NCBI RefSeq assembly: GCF_030851345.1
Contig: NZ_JALPNU010000002.1
Location: 1-64,000 of the forward strand
Source: Marinifilum sp. D714
GTDB lineage: Bacteria; Bacteroidota; Bacteroidia; Bacteroidales; Marinifilaceae
DNA: 64,000 bases
Direction of reading: 5' to 3'
Shown: positions 6,345-15,421 of the stretch, one piece after another
Position numbering within the stretch: the first letter of the stretch is position 1
How the letters are laid out: the number at the start of each line of letters is the position of its first letter
Position numbers and translations under genes: made by a program
Notes under the pieces: generated by a model
What the model was told of the DNA's origin: nothing
Databases searched by the model: none
The model's input: the letters and a program-made list of their open reading frames with translations, nothing else

Positions 6345-8566
6345 TACTTAATTTTAATTTCTTTGTAAGAACTCACAAAAAGTATGTTACCCATATCTTC
6401 AAAGCCAGTAAACAAATCAACACCTTCTTCAACTACATCTTCATGGTTAAAACCAAGAATACTTAAATCGGCATCCATCGATTTTGACATGATTACTTGT
6501 TTCTTGTTGGCGTAGTTTGCATTAATTAACTGAATATTGCTTGGAGATATTGGTAATCGACCAGATTTGATCAAAGCCAATAGTTTTTCTTTCTGGCTTT
6601 CCAGCTGGTCGCCTGGATAGATTGCAAAGATCTTAATGGTTCCTTTTTTCCAGTCAGGATGTCCTTGAATGATGTAGGCCAATAGAATCATCAAGTTAGC
6701 ATTTTCCAAATCGTTGGCGCCAATCCAAACATGAATTTCTTTCTGATATCCAAATCCTTTATAGGATGTATTCAAAATACAAACATCGAAATGGGTTGAT
6801 TCGAGTAATTTGTAATTGTCAATCACATAATTCAACCTTTCTGATTCTGTTCTCGAAAATTCGAACAGTATGGTGTTATAACCATGTCCTGATATTCCTG
6901 ACAATTGCATTACCTGGGCAATTGCCGAAGTCATGGATGGAGAAATTATTGTATCGAGATAAACCCGGTTTTTACTTCCCGAAGCCAGGTTAATCAACTT
7001 GTTCATTACCTGTTTCGACTCTTCGTTGGTTTCCTCGTTTAAGAATCCTTCCAAGAAATGAATATAGGTTCCAAAACCATATTTGTAAGAAATCCATCTT
7101 AACAGATCGAATGCCGATCTCCGTTTAAATGAATCTTGTGAAATGCAAATGGCAAAAGGTCTCCAGCTTAGTTCGCGATCCCCTTTTTCGGCTCGTTGTG
7201 CAAAAATTTGCAAGTGGCGACTCAACTGGAATACTACACCACGGAAGAGTTTTGCCAAGCCTCTGTTTTCTTTCGCGGTTACATTTATTCCATAGTAAAT
7301 ACCACCCATTATCATTAATGACAATATGGCATAAGTCATATTCATTTGGAACATGATCCAAACCGAAAGAACTGCTCCCATTAAGGATAAATACCACTTG
7401 GAACGGAAGGTTGGACGGTATGAAGGATCGGCCGCAAAATGTTCAAGGAACGAAATGATACAAATTGCCCCATAGGTTACCATGAAGAACATGGAAATAA
7501 TCTGGGCAACAAAATCAACATCACCAATAAAAACAAAAACGAATGCAATGACAATGGAAATCACTGAAGCATTAATGGGTTCATTATTTTTCTTGCTTTC
7601 AGATTTTAACCATTTATTCAATCCCTTTTGAGGGAAAATGTCATCCAAACCAATTGCCTGCAGGGTTCTTGGAGCAACCATGATTGAACCCAATGCTGAA
7701 GATAGAGAAGCTGCAGCCAAACCAATTGGAATGATTGGTCCCCAAATGGCAATCTTTCTCATGATTAGCTGATTGCTGGCCAAATCTTCAGGACTGGCAG
7801 AAACAGTAAATTTGTAAGCGGCCCAAATGTAGATCACTAATCCACCAATGGTTGCCCAAATGGTTCCTCTTGGTATCGATTTTCTTGGGTTTTTTAAATC
7901 ACCGGATAAACCTAAACCAGCAGCCAAACCGGTAAATGCCGGGAAGACAATGGTGAATACATAAAAGAAACCCTTTGGATTTTCAATAGTAGCATCCAAA
8001 ACCATTTCTGTTGGTGCATTTTCTGGTGTTCCTATAAAAAACATGAATAAGGAAAGACCTAAAGTTGCTACCACAACATACAAGGCTTTCATTCCCATGT
8101 TCGCTCCACGATAAAGAAATAAGCCAGCCAAAATGGTCATGGTCGGAATACTAATGGCTCTTTTGTCGTAAATTAAAATTCCGTAGTTATCAGCGAGCCA
8201 TTGAATTGCCGGATCAAAAGCCTCGGCAAAAGCAATAACATAAAAGGCCACCGAAATTGCCTGCGAAAGGTAGAGTGTGATTCCAATTGCAGCACCAATG
8301 TTTAATCCAAAAGATCTGGAAATGATATAGTAGGCTCCTCCACCTAACACTTTTTGGTTGGTTGCAATCTCAGCTACAGCCATTGCTGTAGGAATGGTAA
8401 TTAAATGACCTAAGATAATGATTCCAATTACTCCAATAAATCCAACATTACCAACAGCCCAACCAAAACGAAGGAACAAAATTGCTCCTAAAATGGTTGA
8501 AATGGCAGTTAGGAAAACCGGCATGGTGCCAAAATTGGCTTTGTTTTTCAGTAAATTATCGGGCAT
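6344..8566 (-). CDS. SLC12-type cation-chloride cotransporter / APC superfamily permease
   Basis: A 740-residue inner-membrane transporter. Residues about 15-440 contain roughly twelve hydrophobic segments, with the APC-type motif near TM1 (GTMPVFLTAISTILGAILFLRFGWAVG, residues 13-39) and GLSGDLKNPRKSIP after TM6. Residues about 455-740 form a large cytosolic domain like that of eukaryotic SLC12 and related bacterial proteins. The resemblance to NKCC/KCC proteins is clear in the N-terminal half. Ion specificity cannot be read from sequence. It is the first gene of a pair with the BtuF-like gene. Confidence 0.85.
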   Translation of the reverse strand: MPDNLLKNKANFGTMPVFLTAISTILGAILFLRFGWAVGNVGFIGVIGIIILGHLITIPTAMAVAEIATNQKVLGGGAYYIISRSFGLNIGAAIGITLYLSQAISVAFYVIAFAEAFDPAIQWLADNYGILIYDKRAISIPTMTILAGLFLYRGANMGMKALYVVVATLGLSLFMFFIGTPENAPTEMVLDATIENPKGFFYVFTIVFPAFTGLAAGLGLSGDLKNPRKSIPRGTIWATIGGLVIYIWAAYKFTVSASPEDLASNQLIMRKIAIWGPIIPIGLAAASLSSALGSIMVAPRTLQAIGLDDIFPQKGLNKWLKSESKKNNEPINASVISIVIAFVFVFIGDVDFVAQIISMFFMVTYGAICIISFLEHFAADPSYRPTFRSKWYLSLMGAVLSVWIMFQMNMTYAILSLMIMGGIYYGINVTAKENRGLAKLFRGVVFQLSRHLQIFAQRAEKGDRELSWRPFAICISQDSFKRRSAFDLLRWISYKYGFGTYIHFLEGFLNEETNEESKQVMNKLINLASGSKNRVYLDTIISPSMTSAIAQVMQLSGISGHGYNTILFEFSRTESERLNYVIDNYKLLESTHFDVCILNTSYKGFGYQKEIHVWIGANDLENANLMILLAYIIQGHPDWKKGTIKIFAIYPGDQLESQKEKLLALIKSGRLPISPSNIQLINANYANKKQVIMSKSMDADLSILGFNHEDVVEEGVDLFTGFEDMGNILFVSSYKEIKIK

Positions 8567-8632
8567 AGTTAAATTTCTTTAGTCTCTTTTATCAAAGTGC
8601 TAAATATAGTTAATCGAAATTGATAATGAATA

Positions 8633-9763
8633 CTACAGGTTTGAAAGATGTTTGGAGATTTGAGATTTTAACAATTCCGTGTTCAGCTCATCTTGGTGAT
8701 AAATGATTTTACCATTCTTATCAAGTAGGTATGCATTGAATCCTCTATCCAAGTATCGCACAACTTCAACGCTTTGGTTTAGACTTCCAATTTCTATGCA
8801 ATTTAATTCTGGTCTAGGCTCTGGATGCCAAGCTTTGCTTTTAGTGGTTCCAGGAATTCTTACTCTAGCAAATGATGAATATCGAATAATGTTAACAGCA
8901 TCTAATGATGGAAAAGTGTTTGTAATATCTTTAATTCCATCATAATATTCTTGAGCTCGATCAGGGAACCAGCATCTCCAAATGTACAACAATATGGGTT
9001 TTCCTTTATGTTGTGATAGTTGGTATTCTTTACCGTCCAGGGTTTTAGCCTTAATTTCAGGAAACTGTCCTTTATTTTGAAGTGTTTCAATAATATCAAC
9101 TCTTTTTTGCAAATTATTAACGTACAAACCATTCGGATTAGCCAGTTTTAAGGTTTTCAATTGCTCTTTTACATACTCCAAACTACGTTTTGAAGCAAAG
9201 TATTCCTGATAGATCAGATAGGCAACAACCGGGGAAGATGCATATTTGTAGTAATACTCATCTCTGAATTGATTTAGTCTGGAATATTCCTTCAGGAATT
9301 GATTTTTTTTAACCGAATCAGATTGTATTTCCGGAATTTCCAGATTTTCAGCAATTTTTAATTTTTGTTTGTTGTTTTCGGCTAGTTTTGCTTGAAAATC
9401 TTCATATCTGTCTTGGGCAGGAGATCCTTTTAGTTTGCCAATCAAAAATTTGTGGTTCATATCTTTTTTGTGAACAAATAGACTCATTTTCGTTGGAGAC
9501 AGGAATGCCTTGCCAGCTTTTCGGCCTGCTACCTTGAATTCAGCAATAAATGCCTGCTCACAAGCTGCTTCGAATTTAAACTCTCCGTTTTTGGTTTTAA
9601 CAGAATCAATTAATTCCTTGGTCTCACCATCATACTGGTAGAGGTAAATATATTCTTCCTGTAGCCCACCAATCATTCCTTTAAGGGTGAAGGATTTTTG
9701 TTGAGCATGGATAGGAATTATTAAAGTGATAGAAAGCAGAAAAAGACAAATTACTTTGTTCAT
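8633..9763 (-). CDS. TlpA/DUF4369-like envelope protein lacking both redox cysteines
   Basis: A 376-residue protein with a signal peptide (MNKVICLFLLSITLIIPIHA). Residues about 24-110 form a DUF4369-like beta domain (FTLKGMIGGLQEEYIYLYQY). A helical linker follows, and a thioredoxin-like domain starts about residue 232 (GQFPEIKAKTLDGKEYQL). Where TlpA proteins have WCxxC this one has YIWRCWFPDR, so both CxxC cysteines are gone (Phe and Arg). A single Cys lies three residues upstream. It is likely a non-redox paralogue, periplasmic or surface-associated. The domain order matches the protein at 2462. Confidence 0.75.
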   Translation of the reverse strand: MNKVICLFLLSITLIIPIHAQQKSFTLKGMIGGLQEEYIYLYQYDGETKELIDSVKTKNGEFKFEAACEQAFIAEFKVAGRKAGKAFLSPTKMSLFVHKKDMNHKFLIGKLKGSPAQDRYEDFQAKLAENNKQKLKIAENLEIPEIQSDSVKKNQFLKEYSRLNQFRDEYYYKYASSPVVAYLIYQEYFASKRSLEYVKEQLKTLKLANPNGLYVNNLQKRVDIIETLQNKGQFPEIKAKTLDGKEYQLSQHKGKPILLYIWRCWFPDRAQEYYDGIKDITNTFPSLDAVNIIRYSSFARVRIPGTTKSKAWHPEPRPELNCIEIGSLNQSVEVVRYLDRGFNAYLLDKNGKIIYHQDELNTELLKSQISKHLSNL

Positions 9764-10046
9764 TGTATTAGTATTAAGGTGTTTGAGATATTCTTTATAA
9801 TCTAGATCTAATTAAAGTTAGATTTTTTTATGAAAATTTAAAATCAAATATACCAATTTGAATTATGTAACGGCTTACCTGTAATGGAGAATATTCAATT
9901 TTGAATGAAATATGTAGTCTAATACTATGGAAATTTAAGATTTAAATAGTGATTGTTTACAGTAAATATTCAAGATTTTTGTTCACCTATTCTAAAATCT
10001 TTGTAAATTATTATTGAAAAGTGCTACTGTAAAAGGAGATTAGGTG
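9764..10046. other. Intergenic region between divergent genes
   Basis: AT-rich, with no open frame. ATCTAA (9806-9811) can pair with TTAGAT (9818-9823), followed by six T, a weak terminator-like hairpin on the + strand with no obvious gene before it. AAAAGGAG (10031-10038) sits upstream of the next gene and is an unusually good Shine-Dalgarno-like sequence. Confidence 0.4.
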
Positions 10047-11015
10047 ATGAATACAAGAAGAAATTATTTAAATATGAAGAATGCAATCATGGTTGTTTGT
10101 CTTGTAATATTAGTTCTATTGAGCATTTTTTCTCTTGAAATTGCTGAGGCATCCTTTTATTTCGTAGAAATATATTTATCACCCGATGGTTATATACATA
10201 CCGGATTGTTAGGGTTGAATAATATCATTCAGGCATATTTAAATATTTGTTTTGGTTTGTGGCTTGGTGTTTTTGTATTTATGTATACGAAATTGGGATC
10301 CCGGTTAGAATGTATTTTTTTGCCTACAAGGGTAAGGATTTTTTTTCTAGGGGATAATTACGAAAAAAATGTACTCACAAAATACCATCGAAACTTAATA
10401 ATAGCATCTGCAATTATTGGATTCCCAGTATTAATGATGACACATCTGGAGAAAAGTTATTTGATTAATCTTTTGTTAGATGAAGATGGATTTTTTGAGT
10501 ATTTTTCTTTTTTTCTACTGTTTTTTTCCGGACTGATTCTTATTCTTGTCTTTTTCTTAAGAAGAATCAAGTACAAGCTTCCTATAGGAGCTACTAATAC
10601 TCTTTTTGCGGTCTTTTCTGTTTTAATTTTATTTATAGCTTTTGAAGAAATAAGCTGGGGACAGAGGATTTTCAATGTTGAGACTCCAATGGCAATTAAA
10701 GAGGTAAATTATCAATCTGAATTGAATTTGCATAACATATTCAATCTATATTTTCCTGTAATTTATCCTTTATCAGCAATTGTATTATTCACATTGTGTT
10801 TATTGGGATGGATTCCACGTCGTAGTTATCGAACACCAAGATTTCAACTCATATTTCCATATCCAAGTCTTTTTTCACTTGCTTTTTTTCTCCTAATTTC
10901 TTCTATGTTTGGTGGGTTTGAAATTTTTGAAATCTTTTTTTCTCTATTTGCTTTTTTCTATAGCCTTACCTTGTATCTCACATATATTAATAATTTGGAT
11001 CCTAAATCAGTATGA
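10047..11015 (+). CDS. Polytopic membrane protein with EEISWGQR motif, function unknown
   Basis: A protein of about 322 residues with roughly eight hydrophobic segments, poorly described to my knowledge. A conserved-looking loop reads FEEISWGQRIF (near residue 205), followed about 20 residues later by ELNLHNIFN. I associate this EEISWGQR...NLHN pairing with a widespread family of unannotated membrane proteins, but no function is known to me. The acidic and His residues between membrane segments could bind metal or act in catalysis (inference). I chose ATG 10047 over the adjoining GTG 10044 because AGGAG is suitably spaced. Its base composition is strongly AT-rich. Confidence 0.75.
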   Translation: MNTRRNYLNMKNAIMVVCLVILVLLSIFSLEIAEASFYFVEIYLSPDGYIHTGLLGLNNIIQAYLNICFGLWLGVFVFMYTKLGSRLECIFLPTRVRIFFLGDNYEKNVLTKYHRNLIIASAIIGFPVLMMTHLEKSYLINLLLDEDGFFEYFSFFLLFFSGLILILVFFLRRIKYKLPIGATNTLFAVFSVLILFIAFEEISWGQRIFNVETPMAIKEVNYQSELNLHNIFNLYFPVIYPLSAIVLFTLCLLGWIPRRSYRTPRFQLIFPYPSLFSLAFFLLISSMFGGFEIFEIFFSLFAFFYSLTLYLTYINNLDPKSV

Positions 11016-11126
11016 AAAATGAAATAGACAACAATTATATCATATGATATTGATTTGTTTCCAAGTTTATTAGATGATATTTAATTTTTTAAATAATAGC
11101 TTCATTGGTAATTAAATAATCATAGC

Positions 11127-12248
11127 ATGAAAAAAATAACTGTATTAGGAGCTGGATTGGTTGGAAAACTAATTGCTATTGATTTAAGTGAATCTTTTGC
11201 TGTAACCACCGTTGATCATGATGCAAAAGTATTGGAACAATTGGCCAGACATTCTAAAATTAAGACCAAGAAAGCCGATTTGTCGGTTGCAGGAACGGTT
11301 CGGAAGTTGGTTGCAGATTCTGATTTGGTGGTTGGTGCTGTTCCTGGAAATATGGGGTTTAATGTAGTTCGGGAAGTAATTGAGGCCGGGAAAAATATGG
11401 TGGATATTTCCTTTTTCCCTGAAGATCCTTTTGAGTTGGATGGCCTCGCTAAAAATAATGGCTGTTGTATTGTTACGGATTGTGGTGTAGCTCCTGGAAT
11501 GGGGAATTTGATATTAGGTTACCACAATGAAAAAATGAGGGTGCAAAGCTTTAAATGTCTTGTTGGTGGCTTGCCATTCAAAAGAGAGTGGCCATGGGAG
11601 TATCGGGCTGTTTTTTCTCCAATAGATGTGATTGAAGAGTATACCAGACCTGCTAGATACGTTCAAAACGGTGATATTGTTATCCGGGAAGCATTGTCTG
11701 ATCCGGAATTGATCTACTTTGAAAATATTGGAACATTGGAGGCATGGAATTCTGATGGATTGCGCAGTTTGATTAAAACCATGAATGTTCCCAATATGAT
11801 TGAAAAAACCTTACGCTATCCAGGAACCATTGAGTATTTAAGGGTATTGAGAGATACCGGTTATTTTTCTCATGAGAAGATAAATATTGATGGTGTGAAA
11901 ATCAAGCCAATTGATTTGACTTCAAAGTTGCTATTTTCAAAATGGAAATTAAAACCTGATGAGAAAGAGTTTACGGTGATGAGGGTAGAGTTAGAAGGAT
12001 TTCAAAATGGCTTAAATAAAAGCATTGTATATGATTTGTTCGATCAGTTTGATGAAGAAAAAGGATTTACATCCATGGCGCGAACTACAGGATATACCTG
12101 TACTGCAGTTGCCAATATCTTGCTGAAAGGCAAATACTCTCGCAAAGGAATCAATCCTCCTGAACTTCTGGGGAAAGATCCGGCTTGCTTTCATTTTGTT
12201 TTTGAGTATTTGAAAGAAAGAGGAGTTGTTTACAAAAAGTCAATATGA
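11127..12248 (+). CDS. Saccharopine dehydrogenase-family oxidoreductase, lysine 6-dehydrogenase-like
   Basis: A 373-residue cytosolic NAD(P)-dependent enzyme. The Rossmann motif GAGLVGKLIAIDL sits at residues 8-20. A second domain starts with TDCGVAPGMGNLILGY (near 125-140), typical of the saccharopine dehydrogenase-like and L-lysine 6-dehydrogenase group. The likely chemistry is oxidation or reduction at an amino group of a lysine-like substrate. The substrate is not certain. It stands alone on the + strand, 111 bases after the membrane protein gene, and its 3' end runs directly into repeat array B. Confidence 0.85.
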   Translation: MKKITVLGAGLVGKLIAIDLSESFAVTTVDHDAKVLEQLARHSKIKTKKADLSVAGTVRKLVADSDLVVGAVPGNMGFNVVREVIEAGKNMVDISFFPEDPFELDGLAKNNGCCIVTDCGVAPGMGNLILGYHNEKMRVQSFKCLVGGLPFKREWPWEYRAVFSPIDVIEEYTRPARYVQNGDIVIREALSDPELIYFENIGTLEAWNSDGLRSLIKTMNVPNMIEKTLRYPGTIEYLRVLRDTGYFSHEKINIDGVKIKPIDLTSKLLFSKWKLKPDEKEFTVMRVELEGFQNGLNKSIVYDLFDQFDEEKGFTSMARTTGYTCTAVANILLKGKYSRKGINPPELLGKDPACFHFVFEYLKERGVVYKKSI

Positions 12249-12270
12249 ATGAATGAGTTTGAATGGCTCC

Positions 12271-12678
12271 GTTGAAAATTCAGCATTGCACTTTTTTAAT
12301 TGAACTTTTACTGTAGAATCTTGTGTTTTTAATGTTGTGGGTTGACATTCCAAAGTGAGAAGTTCATGTTTTAACATCGTAAGCTAAGCTTTCAGCGTTG
12401 AAACCTGAACTTGTAATGTTGACAGTTGAAGTTTTAACGTTAAAACTTCAACTTTTAATGAAAAATGATGTCCCGTCGAGATAAAATGGTAGCAAAAAAC
12501 GTTGAAAGCTCAACTTTCAATATCGAAACTTCATGTTTCATCATTAAAACATCAGCTGCCAATGTTGAAACCTCAAGTTTTAACCTTAAAACCTCAGCTT
12601 TTAATACTGAAACTTCATGTTAAGACGCAGAAAGCTTAATCTTTAATATTAAAAGTTGATGTTGAAACGGTTCTAATA
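12271..12678. repeat. Degenerate phased tandem array B, about 20 units of 21 bp
   Basis: Register positions run 12271, 12292, 12313, 12334, 12355, 12376, 12397, 12418, 12439, 12460, then 12501 (two units with a one-base slip) and 12522, 12543, 12564, 12585, 12606, 12627, 12648, 12669. The idealised unit is A[CT] followed by GTTGAAACCTCAACTTTTA. GTTGA and TCAAC inside the unit are inverted repeats, and the A and T tracts lie about 10 bp apart. One stretch (about 12470-12500) has lost the motif. It fills the space between two convergent genes, neither of which has another visible terminator. No frame is open for more than 60 codons. Confidence 0.88.
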
Positions 12679-13899
12679 CTACAGATAATCCAATGAAGAA
12701 TCTTCAATTTTTGCAAATGGAGCAACTGCTCGGTTGTAGATTCCTTGCACATAGGCAATGGCCATACCGTAGTTGGTAACCGGAATTCCGGCATCTATGG
12801 CGGGTTGTAATCGATTGCCCAATTGTTTAGGTGTAATCATACATCCACCACACTGAATGAGCAATGCATAATCCGACATTTTGCCAGGAATTTCATCCAA
12901 ACCTGCAATGACAACAAATTCAAGTTGTTTGCCCGTGTAATTTGAGATCCAGCGAGGAATTTTAACTCTTCCAATATCATCGCAAGAAGTATGGTGAGTA
13001 CAACTTTCAAGAAGTAGAATTTTGTCTCCATCTTTCAGTTCCGATATTTTTGGCGTTCCCTGAAGGTAAGCAGAAAAATTGCCTTTAAAATGTGCCAGCA
13101 TAATACTAAAACTGGTCAATGCAATGTCAGATGGGATAGAAGCTCCAGCTTTTAGGAATACCTGGCTATCGGTAACAACCAACTTTGGTTTAATTCCGGT
13201 TTTTCGAAGAAATGCATCCACTTCACGTTCTTTCAGTACGATACAGATGGCATCATTGTCCAGAATATCACGAATGGCTTGCACTTGAGGTAGAATCAAT
13301 CTTCCCTCAGGAGCTTCAATGTCAATAGGAGTGATCAGTAACACAATATCACCATAAGAAATTAAATCGCCAAGCAGAGATGGAGTTGTAAATGCTGACT
13401 CGGGAATGGTTTTCTTGATACTTTTTACGATAGGTTCAATGTCACCGTTAAGCGAATTAAAATGCAGAACTTCCTTTGCGCCTGCTTCACTTAGTTTCTC
13501 TAAAGTTTCCTGATGCAATAGTTCCAAATCCTCCTTATTGTGGATGGCGATAAAAGGAACATCCTGTTTCTTGAACTTTTCAATCAAGCCTTTTTCAAAA
13601 TCGCCAAATGTATTTTTGGTAATGACCAAAATGGCCAAATCGATGGTTTTTATGGCCTGGTTGGTTTTAAGGATTCGCTTTTTCCCCAATTCACCAGTAT
13701 CATCAATCCCAGCTGTATCAATCAAAATAACAGGCCCGAAGCCAGTTATTTCAAAAGATTTTTTAACTGGATCAGTGGTAGTTCCTGCTACATCAGAAAC
13801 AATGGCAATATCCTGACCAGCAAGGAAGTTGATTAATGTACTTTTCCCGTTATTTCTTCTACCAAAAATTCCAATATGTGGACGACGTTCTCTTCCCAT
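12679..13899 (-). CDS. hydF: [FeFe]-hydrogenase H-cluster maturation GTPase HydF
   Basis: Scaffold and carrier of the 2Fe precursor in H-cluster assembly. From the Met at 13899 it is 406 residues. The GTPase domain has GRRNNGKS (Walker A, near residue 13), DTAG and a NKED specificity motif. A dimerisation domain follows. The C-terminal FeS-binding domain keeps CTHHTSC and CGGC, the three cluster cysteines of HydF. An in-frame ATG at 13944 would add 15 residues (MITGNSLLITDHCKN), but these are encoded by a 21-bp mini-repeat and are unlike HydF. hydE, hydG and the hydrogenase itself are not in the window. The aspartase-like gene lies just upstream in the same direction. Confidence 0.95.
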   Translation of the reverse strand: MGRERRPHIGIFGRRNNGKSTLINFLAGQDIAIVSDVAGTTTDPVKKSFEITGFGPVILIDTAGIDDTGELGKKRILKTNQAIKTIDLAILVITKNTFGDFEKGLIEKFKKQDVPFIAIHNKEDLELLHQETLEKLSEAGAKEVLHFNSLNGDIEPIVKSIKKTIPESAFTTPSLLGDLISYGDIVLLITPIDIEAPEGRLILPQVQAIRDILDNDAICIVLKEREVDAFLRKTGIKPKLVVTDSQVFLKAGASIPSDIALTSFSIMLAHFKGNFSAYLQGTPKISELKDGDKILLLESCTHHTSCDDIGRVKIPRWISNYTGKQLEFVVIAGLDEIPGKMSDYALLIQCGGCMITPKQLGNRLQPAIDAGIPVTNYGMAIAYVQGIYNRAVAPFAKIEDSSLDYL

Positions 13900-13913
13900 G
13901 TTTTTACAGTGAT

Positions 13914-13973
13914 CAGTTATCAGTAAGCTGTTACCAGTTATCAATGAACAGCTAGCAGGTTAACTGCTATTGT
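13914..13973. repeat. Three-unit 21-bp mini-array between aspartase-like gene and hydF
   Basis: CAGTTATCA occurs at 13914-13922 and 13935-13943, and a related CAGGTTA starts at 13956. Spacing is exactly 21 bp each time, the same period as array B. It occupies nearly the whole intercistronic gap. Confidence 0.6.
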
Positions 13974-15419
13974 CTATTTGTTAATTGTATCAGCAAGTGT
14001 GAATCCTAGTTTCAACAATTCTTCAGGTTCAATTAAACTTTTAAGTTTTGAAGGGTCAATTGTATTGATATTCTGATTTGCTTCAATAATCGAGGTGTTT
14101 TTACTTTTCATCTCCTTTGCCAGTTTTGCAGCTTCATGATATCCTATGTAAGGAGAAAGAGCTGTGGCTACCGAAGGATTGTAAAGTACATTTTTTTCAG
14201 TCATATTCGACTGTATCTCTAGTTCTTTAAATAGATTCTCGGCAAGTGTATTGTTTGCTGCAATCAGCAGTTTGATACTATCCAATAATGCATGACCAAT
14301 GGAAGGCAAATACGCATTTAGTTCCAAACAGCCTTGTCCCGATAAATTGCTAATCATTACATCGTTGGCATACACTTTATGAGCGGTACTTATTACAAAT
14401 TCTGGAATGACCGGATTTACTTTACCCGGCATAATGGAACTGCCCACTTGTTTTTGAGGCAAGTGAAGTTCTCGGTTTTGAAAAAGGTCCGATGCTAAAA
14501 GGCGAAGATCGGCAACCATTTTTTCCAGGTTTACCGCATGTGCTTTTAATGTTGCATGTACTTCAACAAATCCATCCTGGTTGGCAGTTACATCTGATAA
14601 GTTTTCGGAGCGTGTAATAGGTAAGCCAGTTAGCTTTCGCAGATTTGGAACCACTTCCATAATAAAAAATCTCGGGATGGATAAACCTGTTCCTATGGCA
14701 CCACCACCAAGATTCACCTCCTTAATTCTTTCGAAACACTTGGAAACTCTCCACCAATCTCGTGATAAGGCATTGTTGTATGTGCTGAATAGTTTATCGT
14801 ATGAGGTTGGCACAGCAGCCTGCATTTGAGTGTATCCAATTCGCAAAACATTTCTGTAATTGCTTTCTGTTTTTTCAACCTGTAAACGCAAATTGTTTAT
14901 AGACTCTTCCAGTTCCTGAAGCAGACGAATTGCAGCTACTTTTAGTGATGTTGGAATTACATCATTAGTAGATTGGAATACATTGGCATGCTCGAAAGGA
15001 TCCACTTTATTGTAATTGCCACAATTTTCGCCAGCTTGTAGCAAAGCTCTATTGGCGATAATTTCATTCACATTCATGTTGATGCTGGTGCCAGCACCAC
15101 CTTGTATGGCGGGCACAATGAAATGATCAAAATGCTTTCCCAGATTTACTTCATCCGCAGCATCATTTAAGTTTTCAATCAGATTTTTATCCAACAGTTG
15201 AAAAGGAAATTCCTGATTTGGAAACTTACGATCGATTCCCTTCAGAAAATCAAGGTAAGTTCTATAACAGGCTTGTTTCACTACTCCAACAGCCATATAC
15301 CATTCTTTATGAAATTGGGTGTTGTCCGGAAAATTCTCCTTCGCACGAAGAGAATGAACTCCCCAAAGTGCATCTTTAGGAATCTCTCTATTACTAATAA
15401 AATCTGATTCAATTCTCAT
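13974..15419 (-). CDS. Aspartate ammonia-lyase-like enzyme of the aspartase/fumarase superfamily
   Basis: A 481-residue tetrameric lyase. The superfamily signature GSSIMPGKVNP is intact near residue 325, and the N-terminus (REIPKDALWGVHSLRAKENF) is aspartase-like rather than fumarase-like. QGGAGTSINMNVNEIIANRA near 109-128 is the second conserved region. The reaction would be L-aspartate to fumarate plus ammonia. Lyases of this type recur beside hydE/hydF/hydG in anaerobes by my recollection, so a role in supplying ammonia or otherwise supporting H-cluster assembly is possible. A purely catabolic aspartase remains the default alternative. It starts 2 bases after the response regulator stop. 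Confidence 0.88.
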   Translation of the reverse strand: MRIESDFISNREIPKDALWGVHSLRAKENFPDNTQFHKEWYMAVGVVKQACYRTYLDFLKGIDRKFPNQEFPFQLLDKNLIENLNDAADEVNLGKHFDHFIVPAIQGGAGTSINMNVNEIIANRALLQAGENCGNYNKVDPFEHANVFQSTNDVIPTSLKVAAIRLLQELEESINNLRLQVEKTESNYRNVLRIGYTQMQAAVPTSYDKLFSTYNNALSRDWWRVSKCFERIKEVNLGGGAIGTGLSIPRFFIMEVVPNLRKLTGLPITRSENLSDVTANQDGFVEVHATLKAHAVNLEKMVADLRLLASDLFQNRELHLPQKQVGSSIMPGKVNPVIPEFVISTAHKVYANDVMISNLSGQGCLELNAYLPSIGHALLDSIKLLIAANNTLAENLFKELEIQSNMTEKNVLYNPSVATALSPYIGYHEAAKLAKEMKSKNTSIIEANQNINTIDPSKLKSLIEPEELLKLGFTLADTINK

Positions 15420-15421
15420 GA

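Noticed and set aside
13900-13944. Longer HydF start at 13944
   Set aside because: The extra 15 residues are encoded by a 21-bp mini-repeat and are not HydF-like; the Met at 13899 directly precedes the conserved GTPase domain.
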